Of a DNA stretch of 64,000 nt, positions 10,617-34,649 are shown in pieces (within the stretch, counting starts at the first letter, position 1; each line of letters begins with the position of its first letter). The stretch is from the NCBI RefSeq assembly GCF_033118175.1, contig NC_083714.1, forward strand, positions 11,966,001 to 12,030,000, given 5' to 3'. The position numbers and the translations under genes were made by a program. The notes beneath the pieces are model-generated. The model saw only the letters and a list, made by a program, of their open reading frames with translations. It was not told the DNA's origin and searched no databases. The DNA comes from Dama dama (Eukaryota; Chordata; Mammalia; Artiodactyla; Cervidae).

Positions 10617-11026
10617 AGTCCCCTACATACGAATGAGTTCCAATCTGAGAATGTGTTCATAAGTCCAAATTGTACATCCAACAAAGTTAGCCTAGGTACC
10701 CAACTAACAATTGGCTACACAGTACTGTACTGTGATACTTTCCACATAAATAATACATAGAAACAAACAAAAAATAAAGCATTTTTAAACTTACAGTACA
10801 GTACCTTGAGAAATACAGTAGAACAGTACAACAGCTGGCATACAGGGGCTGGCATCAAGTGAACAGGCAAGAAGAGTTACTGACTGGAGGAGGGAGAGGA
10901 AGTGGGAGATGGTAGACCTGAAGGATTGTCAGCAATAGAGATGGAGGACAAGCTACAGTTTCACTCACACCTGACACTGATGGAACTTTGAAAGTTCGCA
11001 ACTTGAAGGTTTGTATGTAGGGGACT
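10617..11026. mobile_element. Non-autonomous DNA transposon with terminal inverted repeats and TA target sites
   Basis: The left end AGTCCCCTACATACGAA is mirrored by TTTGTATGTAGGGGACT at the right end. The dinucleotide TA flanks both sides (10615-10616 and 11027-11028), typical of Tc1/mariner-type insertion. The interior (410 bp) has no transposase frame. Confidence 0.75.
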
Positions 11027-11029
11027 TAG

Positions 11030-11770
11030 TGTATTTATCTTCCTGATGATATTAATGATCATTAAAAATGTCTTCTTCTAAACTGCATTGTCTTGGTTTC
11101 CTCCATGTTCCATTTCTCTGTTAGTTTCTGTCTTTCCCTAAATGTTTGGGGAGCTTTTTGCTGCCTTTTTGAATTTAAGCACTAAAAGGTGGTTGGAATA
11201 TCTGAGAGAGCGAGAACATTTTGTTGCTCGGTGAGCTTTGCTATGGGATTTTAAGGTGGGGTGTTAGATTTTTATTGAGTGGACCCCATGTGTGTTTGTT
11301 CTGTAGGCATTTTCTCTTGGCTTAGTTAGCCCTGGAAGGAGCCCACCAGTCTCCTGCTTCTGGGAGTGAGGGGAGCAGTGAAGGGCACAAGTCTGACTGC
11401 CACTGTTCCAGGAACCAAGCAGGGAAAGGGCCTGAAGACTGCTCTTCGTTTGGCATCAGGATGAGAGAGGCGTAGTCTCTGGTTGAGTGGATCTGGCAGT
11501 GTAGCTGTTTATCATGCAGACCTTCAACATCTGTGACGTTAAATCAGCTTCATCTTGTTGCCTTCTTGATCCAGCTTTCTCTGCTCTGTGGTTGGTTACC
11601 ACTCATCCATTCCCTTTCTAGTTTCCAAACATTTGTTGACAATATCTTACTTGCATCTCCTTTTCCATTCCCTTTGTCTTTGTGGGTTCACAATGTTTTT
11701 TTTTTTTTTTTCCTTTGACTGTCATTTAAGTGGAATTTCATGAGAGCAGAGATAAAACATATATTTAGAC
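11030..11770. other. Unassigned intergenic/intronic DNA
   Basis: I see no gene or clear repeat apart from a poly(T) run at about 11697-11712. It lies upstream of, or in an intron of, MID2. Confidence 0.4.
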
Positions 11771-12230
11771 CACTGTATGTAATCATGCCCACTCACTCTT
11801 CAACTCCCTGAAATGTCTTCTGCCACTACCACACTATTGAAAGTGTTCTTTTCAGGGTCACGAATAACTTGTTGCTAAATTATGATAGACATTTCTTTGT
11901 TTTATCTTACTGTTTCATCTTGCTTGGTCTCTTAGAATTTGTCCCTACTGACCATTTTTACTTGAAATTTCTCTGCCCTTAGCTTGAGAACACTCCCGGT
12001 TTTCCCCCTACATATCTGGTTTCATTTGCCTTTGCAAGCAGTCTTCCTTGACCTATCCCCTTAATGCTGTTGTTCTTTGTGCTTCTGTCTTAAGCAGTTT
12101 TCTTTTCTTATTGCATATTCTCCCTGTTGCAGACTTATAGTTCCTAGGGTTTTGGTTACCATCTAGCTGTTGATTCCTAACTCTCTGTATCTAAATCTTC
12201 TTTTCATGGGCTCAAGTATAGCCTCTGTGG
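11770..12230 (+). mobile_element. L2 LINE remnant
   Basis: Diverged sequence aligns by eye with the reverse-transcriptase region of the mammal-wide L2 element (CACGAATAACTTGTTGCTAA and the following TTACTT...TCTCTGCCCTTAGCTTGAGAACACTCCCGG pattern). It is heavily mutated. Confidence 0.4.
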
Positions 12231-12427
12231 TAGGTGGAATAGATAGCTAACTCTGGTATGGCTTGAGAATAATCTACATAACCTAAATATCTTTCTCACT
12301 GGTCTCTCTCACAGGGTCTGGAATTCTTCCCCACAATTAATCATTGTTATGTATTAAGAACCAGGACTTCAGTTAAAGTGAAATTTTAACTGAGAGAGAG
12401 AGAGAGAGTTATTCCTTCCTCCTTACT

Positions 12428-12752
12428 AATGACTGACAGCTCAGTTGGTAAAGAATCTGCCTGCAATGCAGGAAACCGCAGGTTGATTCCTGGGTCAGGA
12501 AGATTCCCCTGGAGAAGGGATAGGCTACCCACTCCAGTATTCTTGGGCTTCCCTGGTGACTCAGATGGTAAAGAATCTGCCTGCAATGTGGGAGACCTGA
12601 GTTCTATCCCTGGGCTAGGAAGATCCCCTGGAGGAGGGCATGGCAGACTTCTCCAGTATTCTTGCCTGGAGAATCCCATGAACAGAGAAGCCTGGCGGGC
12701 TACAGTTTATGGGGTCGCAAAGAATTGGACACGACTGAGTGACTAAGCACAG
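12428..12752 (+). mobile_element. BOV-A2/Bov-tA SINE with tandem head units
   Basis: Two tRNA-like head units in tandem (CTCAGTTGGTAAAGAATCTG at 12441 and CTCAGATGGTAAAGAATCTG at about 12560) are followed by a single tail ending GGACACGACTGAGTGACTAAG. A (GA)n run precedes it at about 12391-12407. Confidence 0.88.
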
Positions 12753-12759
12753 TACATGC

Positions 12760-14030
12760 CAATTTAATTAAAATTCTCTGTATCTAAAATGTTGCCCTGT
12801 AGTTAATGAAAGACATTTTAGTGTGGTTTATGTATAATGCTAAATAAAGAATATTTAAGCTGTTTATAGATTATCCATTTTTATAGATAATCTATAAGGT
12901 CAGATGTTTTTAAAATTCAACATGACAAGATATAGTAGCAAACTTTGCTTTACTAAATCAGACCAAGTTATAATTCAGGATTGTCTTTTAAACAGCTATC
13001 CAAAAACAACATACAACTGTAGAACTACTGTATATGTGTGATTAGTAATGGTGCTTTAGCCAACTCAGAAGGATTAAATTACAGGAGATATACCAGCAGC
13101 ACAAGCTTTGTAAATTATGTGATCATAAGGCTTAAGAATTAAAACCAAAATCATAGACTAAAAAACATTTATGAATTAGAACTGTGATATCAAAGAATAT
13201 TTGCATTTGAACCTATTTTCTCATGTAATGCTAAATTTGGCCTCCAAAATCTGAGTCATTTTCAGTCCTAATAAAAATATGTAGGCTTATTTAATAGAGA
13301 CATAAAAAGCTGCTATGATGCCTTTATTTATAATCATAAATGCTATCTCATTTTACTTTACATTTCTTTGATTTGTCATGCAGTTGGGATTTTAAATATA
13401 TTTGTTGGCTATTCATTTTCATGTTTATGAATTAACTTTCTGTTTTATATGTCTATACTTCTCCTGTCACCACTTTACTTTCTGCTTATTCCTAGACACC
13501 TGAAAAACCTGATCTGCCTCTAGTTTTGACCACTTCCAGTCCATCCACTGCAGCTGGAGTATTGTTCTTGAAATATAAATTTGCACTCATCACTCCTCTG
13601 CCTAAAATGCTTCAGGGGCTCTCATTATATTAGTCTTTCACTTGTTTATCCTGGCCTGAAATTTATTCCCGCAACATCTCTATTTTCAGAAACAGCCAAA
13701 AGCTATTGTCATAGACGTGTAACAGGATATCCATGCATGAGGAGATCTATTTCTTTAACTCCTCATCCCCTTATAACTAGTTCACCATACAAGTTTCCTC
13801 TCTGGTAGTCCTACATTCAGTGCCTCTTTTCTCTGCTCTAAGGTGCATATTGTTGCCAAGTTAATGTTTCTTTCCATACTGTTATTTGCATGCTCCAGAA
13901 TTCTCATTGGCTCTGATTCAGGTCAGGCACAGGGCCTAAACATGTATGTTTCAATCAAAGCTCAGAGATAATTCTGATGTGGAATAATTTTTGAGAATTG
14001 CTGAGGTATGTAAAAATATACCTTAATTAA
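12760..14030. other. A/T-rich intronic DNA, nothing recognised
   Basis: No conserved frame, splice-flanked exon or clear repeat was seen. A 75-codon frame at 13581-13808 looks like chance. Confidence 0.4.
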
Positions 14031-14039
14031 AAAAAAAAA

Positions 14040-14282
14040 AACTGTCTACATGGTTAAGGGTATAGAGTTTAGAATCCAGGGAACATGGGTTCAGTTATAT
14101 TTCTTTTTTTCTAACCCTTGTGTGACCTTGAGCAAGTTCCTTAACCTTACTATGTCTCATTTACAAAATGGAAATAACATTTGCTACACAGGGTTATGGT
14201 AAGGAGTAACTTGGATAATGTGTGTAAAGTGCATGCATGGTGTCTTATACATACTGAATGCTCAATAAAAGTTACCATTTGT
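14040..14282 (+). mobile_element. MIR SINE
   Basis: The order of MIR landmarks is preserved: CATGGGTTCAG, GTGTGACCTTGAGCAAGTTCCTTAACC, ACAAAATGGAAATAA and ATGCTCAATAAAAGTT. Confidence 0.8.
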
Positions 14283-14905
14283 GGTGTCGTTGTTAGTCAT
14301 TCAACAATTATTTATTCTCTATGTGTCCAACACTGCGTTAGGAACCATGGTATAAAATGCAGATCCTGCTTTTGAGACTCTTACAATTAGTTAGGGAGAT
14401 AAAACTAGCATAGCATTATATAACTAGAGAGCAATAAAATTAAATGTAAATGTTATAAAAGATCAAACAAAGTATAGTATTTAGGGGAAGATTTTAACCA
14501 AGCCCTAGCATGTTGGCTTATTGATTAACATTTAAAAGAATAGAGGGATAGAAAAAAAATCTCTCAAACTTCTGTCACCAAGCTTTCAGAGGTCTAGTTT
14601 TGATGCTGCCTGCCAGATGGAAAATGATGCAGAGGGAAAAAAATCCTGTATTTACTTCTCCAAATTAAGACAGGATGGGGGAGTGTGTTTGAGGAATGAA
14701 CATATGTGAATAAATATGGTATAACCCTTAATTGGTTCCTGATGATTAAAATTTAAATGGTTTCCATTGGGAAAGGACAGATATTTTTCATTTTAATCAA
14801 GTCCTACCAGTCATTTATCTTCACCTTGTTAAATCAGAAATCAAACATTGGATAAAGGTTGCAAATCTATTTTGATGTATATTGATACACTTTTCTCTCT
14901 TTCAG

Positions 14906-26454
<11,549 letters not shown>

Positions 26455-26630
26455 GTTTCAAGAGAGCATGTAATAATTCACTGGCTCTCCAGTTCAGCAG
26501 TGCTTCCCCTCCTAAACCTCAGTTAGTATCCAATATACAGGATACAAAAATGAAGTTCATTTGAAGCATCCAAAAGAACTAGATATTATAGATTTAATTT
26601 TTGTGCATTAAAGCTTGTATTTGAATTAAT
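26455..26630 (+). terminator. MID2: MID2 3' UTR start with candidate poly(A) signal
   Basis: ATTAAA at 26607-26612 lies 150 bp after the stop and is followed by T/G-rich sequence. ATTAAA is the commonest variant of AATAAA. A longer 3' UTR using distal signals is possible. Confidence 0.45.
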
Positions 26631-26944
26631 GTATTGAGTTTCTCAGAACAAATTATGAGTAGTCTGGGTTCAAGCCATTGGAGAACAAATTTGGAGAATT
26701 CTTCTGTCATTGAATAATTCAAAATTCCCAGTGATTTAGGAGTATAAATGATATTGGAAGTAATTCTAGGTAAATAATGTATAAAGATGCTCTGAACAAG
26801 GGGCTAGTCAGCCAGAAAGCAGGGATTCATCAGCCTTTCTAGTACTGGCTGATTTGGTCACGTAGAATTTTGAAATGTCAAATGATCCCATATTATATGT
26901 AGCTTTTTATGAAAACCTACAATCAAGGATTTATTATAAAGAAA

Positions 26945-27030
26945 ACATGTATGTGTATATATAATATATATATAAAATGAATAAATAATATATATTATAT
27001 ATTCATTTTATAATTATATATACATAATGA
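26945..27030. repeat. A/T microsatellite-like tract
   Basis: Runs of ATATAT with an internal near-palindrome (AAATGAATAAATAATATATATTATATATTCATTT) occur downstream of MID2. Confidence 0.65.
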
Positions 27031-27034
27031 ACTT

Positions 27035-28290
27035 TTAAATTTACTCATTTGAGTGAGAAATATACTGGAATGGAAAATAAATTATACCATCCATTTTTGT
27101 CCCCTAAAGGGAACATCAAAATCATTTCTCCCCTCCCTCCATTCATCCCTCCCTTCTTCCCTCTGCTCACACACACATGCACATGCAATAATGACATAGA
27201 TGGTGGGAAGAGCTCTAGATTGGATTAGGAGACATAGGGAGACAAGACTGCACAAGAGATGCTCTTGCTGGATAGAAAATTGATCCAGGTAGTTGTGTTA
27301 TGTGTAGCACACTTTCATTGGTGCTACCTAATAGAGAAGGTCTGTCTGAACTGTTAAAAATTCTGTCACAGAATATTTCGAAGAAATACAGTTTTACTAG
27401 TCTCAAGTAGCATACAGTTACTAGAATTAGGCTTAAAAAAACAAGAGTTGCATAATGGAAGTTCTTTAGGAACCTGCTTTCTTTACTTAATGAGTAAGAA
27501 TGGAGTGTTGTAGATGCAACAGCTATTTCCATATAAATGGACTTATATTTTCAGATAAAACACTTCTGAAGTGCTTAAGAATGCCTGAGAATAGTCTGTT
27601 TTCTTAAACAGGTTGAATAATCATTCTTCTCCTGATCTTGTTTACACTATTCATTTGCTTAGCCAACCCCTTCATGGCAAATGCAGATGTAAACTTCAAC
27701 CCAGTCCTTATTGCAATCATTGAAGGGAATTAAGCTTTATGGTCGACGCTTCTGTCAGTTCCTCTTCTGTAATTGGGAGTGTCAGCACCAGAGCTCTCTC
27801 CTTTCAGGAGCTAAGTCGGCTTCAAAGAGTCTACTTCTTGGGAGTTGTGAAAATATTACTGTCATATAACGTGGTAGTTGTAACAAGCCCCCAGATTGGA
27901 GCCTTGAAACAATGCCAAAACTTCTCCCCCTCTTCCTTTCCACCACCTTGGTGGACGTTCATTCATTCATTCATTCAACAAGTTATTAGATGCCAGGTAC
28001 CACGCTAGAGCTGACATATTAATAATCCACAGTTCCTGCTGTCGAATGACTTACTATTCTGCAGGAGAGACAAAATATCTATAAAAATCCCCTAAATAAG
28101 TTTTGTATTGTTTGTACACCTAACATGGAAAGCAAGACTGATTCAGATACAGATGGCAGGCTCAAACTTACCTATCTAGTGGCAAAGTCAGTATTTGGGG
28201 TTTTAAAAACCCTACATACTTACTGCTAATCAGGAAACAAGCAACCTCAGTAAGGTTCAGCAGTGCTGGGAAATAGTTTGCTGTGTGGGA
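27035..28290. other. Intergenic DNA, largely unassigned
   Basis: No gene is seen. An (ATTC)n run lies at about 27958-27977, and the following CAACAAGTTATTAGATGCCAGGTACC begins a mammal-wide old repeat fragment. Confidence 0.4.
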
Positions 28291-28299
28291 AAGCTCATC

Positions 28300-28500
28300 A
28301 TAGCCTTTGAATTAAAATAATCGATTTCCTCTGCCATTTACTAGCTGTGTGACCCAGGGCAAGTACTTCACTTCTTTGAGCCACTGTTTCCTCTTCTATA
28401 CAATAATACCTACCTCACAAGGCTGTTTGCAAAGATGAAAAAAGATAGCACATGTAAACTGCTTAGCACAACACCTGGCATTTAGTTAAGTATGGCATTA
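28300..28500 (+). mobile_element. MIR SINE
   Basis: CCATTTACTAGCTGTGTGACC, CAGGGCAAGTACTTCACTTC and CTACCTCACAAGGCTGTT are MIR landmarks in order. Confidence 0.78.
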
Positions 28501-29014
28501 GTATGGCATACTTAACTATGAAGCGTGGCATTTTGCTAAGTATGCAACAAATATTACTCTCCTTTGCTCGGCCTCAGCCCCAATACAGTGTAGCAGTGCT
28601 TTAAAATGGATGTCTTTCATTTCTAAGTTAACTCTGGGTCTCTCTCTCCTCTAGGGCCTATGCCCAAATTCTTAAACAAAACAGATGATTTCAACCCCTT
28701 CATAAAACATTTCACTGACATTCAATAGAAAGTCCCAGTTACTTACAGTTTGGCTTTTCAAGTCCCTATTTGCTTTCACAGTTTCATCTTTTGCCACCTT
28801 CCCCCTCACACTGATTGCTCTAGCCAAGCTTAACTATTTACACAAGTTATTCTCTGGGCCTGGAATAGAGACATTAGTAACTGTTTTGATGTCCAGAGTA
28901 AACAGCAGGAATTGTTCTTAAAGTAAGGGAATAGTGTGAAAATGCTGTCAATGCAGAACACTCCACCTCCATCCCAGTTCCAATTTTCTTTAAGTTAACC
29001 TAGGATCTCCGGTG

Positions 29015-29151
29015 TATTGGAGAAGGAAATGGCAACCCACTCCAGTGTTCTTGCCTGGAGAATCCCAGGGACGGGGAAGCCTAGTGGGCTGCTGTCTGTG
29101 GGGTCGCACAGAGTTGGACACAACTGAAGTGACTTAGCAGCAGCAGCAGGG
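29015..29151 (+). mobile_element. Bov-tA-type SINE fragment with target-site duplication
   Basis: The unit from TTGGAGAAGGAAATGGCAACCC to GACTTAGCAGCAGCAGCAGG is flanked by TCTCCGGTG at 29006-29014 and 29152-29160. The tail is a (CAG)n run. Confidence 0.88.
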
Positions 29152-29372
29152 TCTCCGGTGCCATTCATTTTTTGTGCCTTTATATTGTAGTGCCCTGGGA
29201 CAAAGCTTCATTGTCTCCACCCTACTTTTGACTCTAGCCTGGACTACCTTTCCCCACTTCTGCCCCACAATAGATTTAATTCCTGAACCCCTAGGCTGGG
29301 TTACGTTTGCCTCTTGGGAGCTCCCATGGCACCATGACCATGCCCCCTTCTCAGCAATAATCACATTGTATA

Positions 29373-29575
29373 ACAGTGTTTTTCAAAGTGTGATCCTCAG
29401 ACCACCTGTTAGAATTATTTTTGGTGTTTGTTAAAACAGTTGATTTTTAAAGTAGACCTCCAACCTAGATCTACTTAATTAAAATGTCTGGGCACATAAG
29501 TGGAATTTAGCATTTTTAACAAGCTCCCCCAGGTAATTCTGATGCATACCAAGGTTTGACATTAAGAATCATCCT
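29373..29575 (+). mobile_element. MER5A-like hAT transposon remnant
   Basis: CAGTGTTTTTCAAAGTGTGATCC at the start, GCATTTTTAACAAGCTCCCCCAGGTAATTCTGATGC and the closing segment follow the MER5A layout. Confidence 0.65.
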
Positions 29576-29579
29576 CCCT

Positions 29580-29720
29580 CCTAGACTGTGAATACCTTGA
29601 GGGCAGGGGTTGTGTCTTTTTTGTTGTGGTATTTTTAACACCTGACATAGTGTGTGGAACAGAGTAGTTGCCTGGCTAATGTTAATTGTGTGAATGTATG
29701 AATGAATGAATGAATAATCA
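29580..29720 (+). mobile_element. L2 3' end
   Basis: CTAGACTGTGAATACCTTGAGGGCAGGGGTTGTGTC followed by a (TGAA)n tail matches the L2 3' terminus. Confidence 0.7.
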
Positions 29721-29724
29721 AAGT

Positions 29725-31420
29725 TTCCCTGTTGTACTCTGATATCCATATTGGTGTTTGTTGTTTTCTGGGCAGAAAAGCTTGGCTACTCCATTTGAGC
29801 TGTACTGATATTATTTTGCAGATGTCTCAGAACTCATACATATAAATGAGTATTGTCTTCCTCAAAAGCTCTTGGGGAATTGTTTGGAATTATTTGGAGC
29901 ATGTGGCACAATTGTTTTCAATAATTTTTCAGTCTCTTCAAACTTTGTTCTTTGAATGTGGTTTTATGTTTTGGTTATTGCCAAAAATCACTCAGAGCTA
30001 AGCCTACTGAATCAAGTAGGAAATTAAACTGGGTTTGGGGTAAGCAATGAAGTTTCTGAGCCAAATAATGAAAAGTACGTTCCAAAAAAATGGTGACAAA
30101 AGTATTTGGTGGGGATATGGTGAATCCCAGATACTTCAGTAAACTTAAGGACTTTCATAGAATTCCGGCAATTTCAGGTACATTAGAGATGTCATTGACT
30201 ACCTCTAGCTAAACCCAGTTGGACAAAGGAAGTAAGACCTTTATTTAACATCTTCAAGGAAGGTGACTGCATAAGTTTTCATTGTTGCTGTCCTCAGTCT
30301 GTTCTCCTACAATCCTTTCTCCTAGCAAATTATTCTTTTGTCTGCAATTTATGCTTATTTTCACTTTTTATATTGTCTCATTGAAAGAAGCACAAAAATA
30401 ACAATAAAGTTAAACATGTTTTGAGAATATGAAAGAAATTTTAATGCCACATTGGAGTTCTGGCTACTTGTATGTAAGAGTAACTGCATCTGTATGTGTT
30501 TTTATCATGTGATTCCATTGTGTAAACTCTGGATGCAGTGACTTTCAAATTGCAGCAAAATCACATCTATGTTCTTCTCAGCTAAAGTATACTAGATGAA
30601 TTTTCTAAGCTTCCATGGTTTACATATTTATATATGACTACCTGGATGGAGAAATCCACGGATGGACTTTTTGATAAGCGCAAATATTTGATACCATTTC
30701 TTCTACAGAATGGAGAATGTGAGGCTGACAGATGAGAACCTCTCCCACACTTATTTCAATTCCTGAAGCCAACTGCAGCCTCACAGCCATTGGGCTGTAC
30801 TTGGCTGTGTATTTCAGGTTGGCCAGGTTGACTGCCATCAGGTCAGGTGAAACTGCCTTCTACAATCTGATCTGCCAGCTTCAGACATATGCTATGTCAT
30901 TGTTGTTGGCTAGAATATTTATTGGACTATTGTTGGACTATTTTTTATCAAATATTTTATCCCAGGCTTGTTTGCCCTGGGAGCTCTGGACCAATAGTGT
31001 CTCTCCTAGTGACAGAAACCTGAGCATCTGTGGATTACACAGCCTCATCCCTCTAAAATATCCCAGCCCATCCAAAAATGCTATATTATGAATCAAATAA
31101 ATATATATGTATTCATGAGTTCTTGATTGTCTCTCACTGAAGCTTGAATTGGGGGAAGATTGAAAGGAAGAAGGTCCAGAGTTACTGGAAATGACAGGGG
31201 AAATTGATTACCATATTAATAGGTAAAGATTCAGGCAGGGAGGATCTGGAACATCTGGATATCGAGATCCAATCATGAAGACTTTGGTTTCAGGAGCGGG
31301 ATACAGTCAGAAAGACTAAAGAGATGAAGGTATATGGCCCAAGGAAACATGGCACGTTCATGTTTCAGTAATTGGGCCAGAAGGTGGGAATTAGGGAAGA
31401 ACAAAGAAAACCCCAGTGCT
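29725..31420. other. Intergenic DNA, unassigned
   Basis: No repeat or gene was recognised with confidence. A 66-codon minus-strand frame at 30638-30838 is open but has no domain I know. Confidence 0.35.
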
Positions 31421-31423
31421 GGA

Positions 31424-31536
31424 AAGTGAAAGTCGCTCAGTCATGTCTGACTCTTTGCAACCCCATGGACTGTATCCATGGAATTCTCCAGGCCAGAATA
31501 CTGGAGTGGGTAGCCTTTCCCTTCTCCAGTATTGGA
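31424..31536 (-). mobile_element. Bov-tA SINE fragment, antisense
   Basis: GTGAAAGTCGCTCAGTCATG to CTGGAGTGGGTAGCCTTTCCCTTCTCCAG is the 3' half of a Bov-tA in reverse. Confidence 0.85.
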
Positions 31537-31679
31537 ACCTAGTGGTTAAGGTCAGGATAGGGCCAGATATGAGCCAACTTGCTGTTAAACATCTGGCCTG
31601 TAGGAGGAGCCTGGGAGAGTTAGGAGATCTCCCAGAGCTGGGGTAGCATGTGTGGGTGCGCATGTGTGTGTGCACATAC

Positions 31680-31897
31680 ACTAAACCACTTCAGTTGTGT
31701 CTGACTCTTTGCTACCCTATGGACTGTAGCCCACCAGGCTCCTGTGTCCATGGGATTCTCCAGGCAAGAATATTAGAGTGGGTTGCCATGCCTACCTCCA
31801 GGGGGGATCTTCCTGACCTGGAGATTGAACCCGTGTTTCTCATGTCTCCTGCATTGGCAGGCGGGTTCTTTACCACTAGCACCACCTGGGAAGCCCA
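31680..31897 (-). mobile_element. BOV-A2/Bov-tA SINE, antisense
   Basis: CACTTCAGTTGTGTCTGACTC to CACCTGGGAAGCCC is a complete unit in reverse. A short GT-rich microsatellite (about 31644-31672) precedes it. Confidence 0.88.
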
Positions 31898-31899
31898 TC

Positions 31900-32720
31900 C
31901 AACCCAGTAATTCTTACCAAATAATGATTGATTTATGAATTAGAGTTACTAGTGGTAACTGTAAAAGGAAGCCTTTACTGGAGACACAGGTATGAGAGTG
32001 AAAGTTCTTACCAGACTTGTACATAGGAGATACCTAGTAAGTGCTGGTTGAGTAGAATTAGAACCTGATAAGCAGAGTGACAAATGGGCCACCTCCTACA
32101 TTGTGAAGTTTGTCTTAGGTGAACTCCACACCACCTCTCGGGCATCTATCTCTGGTCTAGGACAACTGCCTCTTGGTTAATAGGCTATTGTTCTTTATGG
32201 CCAGTCTCTTTCAGAGGGAACAATGAGATTTAATATATTAGCCATCAGTAACGTGCAAATGGAAGGGCATGGGCAAAATCCCACATCTTTGCCAGCTTCA
32301 CACTCTACCTCTTCCTTCCTGCTCAGAAAACAAGAAAATGTTAATGAGGGTCTTCTAGAGGCAATGTTTTGTTGTCTAACCTGGGGTGAGTTGGGTGGGG
32401 CAAGCTTCAGATTTTCAGGTTTGGAAAGGGTCAGCCAATAATCCTCTGGAAAGCCTGTTGGAAACATACTTTGAGCAAAGGGGAGTCTTAAATAACAGAA
32501 TACAAATGCCCACTCTTTTTGCATACAGAAGGCAAAAAGGATCTGTGACTAATTCCACCAGATTGGAAGATGCAGAAAAACGGAACTTGGGCTGATTTTC
32601 TGCATGCAGTGGTGGAAAAAAGCCTTTACGATGTATGTATCTTTTTGTTCAGCTCAACTTCCTCTGTGATAAGGGAGAGTGCTATAATATACCTGAACAC
32701 AGCAAGTAGCAAGTACACAA
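31900..32720. other. Intergenic DNA, unassigned
   Basis: No gene or clear repeat. Overlapping short frames on both strands at 32195-32595 lack splice-site or domain support. Confidence 0.35.
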
Positions 32721-32723
32721 ATG

Positions 32724-32846
32724 AAAGTGAAGTCGCTCAATCATGTCCGACTCTTTGCCACCCTATGGACTGTAGCCTACCAGGCTCCTCTGTCCATGGG
32801 ATTTTCCAGGCAAGAATACTGGAGTGGGTTGCCATTTCCTCCTCCA
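32724..32846 (-). mobile_element. Bov-tA SINE fragment, antisense, with target-site duplication
   Basis: GAAAGTGAAGTCGCTCAATC to CCATTTCCTCCTCC in reverse. CAAGTACACA occurs just before it (about 32709-32718) and again just after (about 32852-32861). Confidence 0.85.
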
Positions 32847-32941
32847 AGTACAAGTACACAAGGGGAGTCCAAGACCTGAGGCATTTAGCAGATAAAGTCA
32901 CAATGAATCATGTTTAAATTCCATTTATTACTTTCTCTTCA

Positions 32942-34648
32942 AGAAAATCACAGATACCAAGGGAACATTTCATGCAAAGATGGGCACAATAAAGGACAGA
33001 AATGGTAGGTACCTAACAGAAGTAGAAGATATTAAGAAGAGGTGGCAAGAATACACAGAAGAACTGTACAAAAAAGATCTTCACAACCCAGATAATCACG
33101 ATGGTGTGATCACTCACCTAGAGCCAGACATCCTGGAATGTGAAGTCAAGTGGGCCTTCGGAAGCATCACTACGAACAAAGCTAGTGGAGGTGATGGAAT
33201 TCCAGTTGAGCTATTTCAAATCCTGAAAGATGACGCTGTGAAAGTGCTGCACTCAATATGCCAGCAAATTTGGAAAACTCAGCAGTGGCCACAGGACTGG
33301 AAAAGGTCAGTTTTCATTCTAATCCCTAAGAAAGGCAATGCCAAAGAATGTTCACACTACCGCACAACTGCACTCATCTCACACGCTAGTAAAGTAATGC
33401 TTAAATTTCTTCAAGCCAGGCTTCAGCAATACGTGAACCATGAACTTCCAGATGTTCAAGCTGGTTTTAGAAAAGGCAGAGGAACCACAGATCAAATTCC
33501 CAACATCCGCTGGATCATCGAAAAAGCAAGAGAGTTCCAGAAAAACATCTATTTCTGCTTTATTGACTATGACAAAGCCTTTGACTGTGTGGATCACAAT
33601 AAACTGTGGAAAATTCTGAAAGAGATGGGAATACCAGACTACCTGACCTGCCTCTTGAAAAACCTGTATGCAGGTCAGTAAGCAACAGTTAGAACTGGAC
33701 ATGGAACAACAGACTGGTTCCAAATAGGAAAAGGAGTACCTCAAGGCTGTATATTGTCACCCTGCTTATTTAACTTATATGCAGAGTACATCATGAGAAA
33801 CGCTGGGCTGGAAGAAGAACAAGCTGGAATCAAGATTGCTGGAAGAAATATCAATAACCTCAGACATGCAGATGACACCACCCTTATGGCAGAAAGTGAA
33901 GAAGAACTAAAGAGCCTCTTGATGAAAGTGAAAGAGGAGAGTGAAAAAGTTGGCTTAAAGCTCAACATTCAGAAAAAAAAGATCATGGCATCCAGTCCCA
34001 TCACTTCATGGCAAATAGATGGAGAAACAGTGGAAACAGTGGCTGACGTTATTTTTCTGGGCTCCAAAATCACTGCAGATGGTGACTGAAGCCATGAAAT
34101 TAAAAGACACTTACTCCTTGGAAGGAATGTTATGACCAACCTAGATAGCATATTAAAAAGCAGAGACATTACTTTGCCAACAAAGGTCTGTCTAGTCAAG
34201 GCTATGGTTTTTCCAGTGGTCATGTATGAATGTGAGAGTTGGACTATAAAGAAAGCTGAGTGCCGAAGAATTGATGCTTTTGAACTGTGGTGTTGGAGAA
34301 GACTCTTGAGAGTCCCTTGGACTGCAAGGAGATTCAACCAACCCATCCTAAAGGAGATCAGTCCTGAATATTCATTGGAAGGACTGATGTTGAAGCTGAA
34401 ACTCCAATACTTTGGCTACCTGATGCAATGAGCTTACTCATTTGAAAAGACCATGATGCTGGGAAAGATTGAGGGTAGGAGGAGAAGGGGGTGACAGAGG
34501 ATGAGATGCTTGAATGGCATCACCAACTCGATGGACACAATGGGTTTTGGTGGACTCCAGGAGTTGGTGATGGACAGGGAGGCCTGGCATGCTGTGGTTA
34601 ATGGGGTCACAAAGAGTCAGACACGACTGAGTGACTGAACTGAACTGA
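32942..34648 (+). mobile_element. Bov-B LINE, 5'-truncated, with reverse-transcriptase segment
   Basis: About 1.7 kb in sense orientation, ending in the (TGAAC)n-type 3' terminus. The first frame (32980-33681) has RTE reverse-transcriptase blocks: KASGGDGIPVELF, WKRSVFILIPKKGN, QAGFRKGRGTTDQI and FIDYDKAFDCVDHNK. It is cut by a TAA at 33679-33681. The frame resumes with GVPQGCILSPCLFNLYAEY and an altered active-site box LRHADDTTL, then a TGA at 34087-34089. The C-terminal block MVFPVVMYECESWTIKKAE follows. The protein is inactive. Confidence 0.93.
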
Positions 34649-34649
34649 A

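Noticed and set aside
12386..12746. Frames of 97-105 codons at 12.4-12.7 kb
   Set aside because: They are translations of a Bov-tA SINE.
28560..28870. Possible additional L2 fragment
   Set aside because: C/T-rich with weak resemblance only; not listed as a feature.
30638..30838. 66-codon minus-strand frame in intergenic DNA
   Set aside because: Open and not repetitive, but with no recognised domain, splice context or coding signature.
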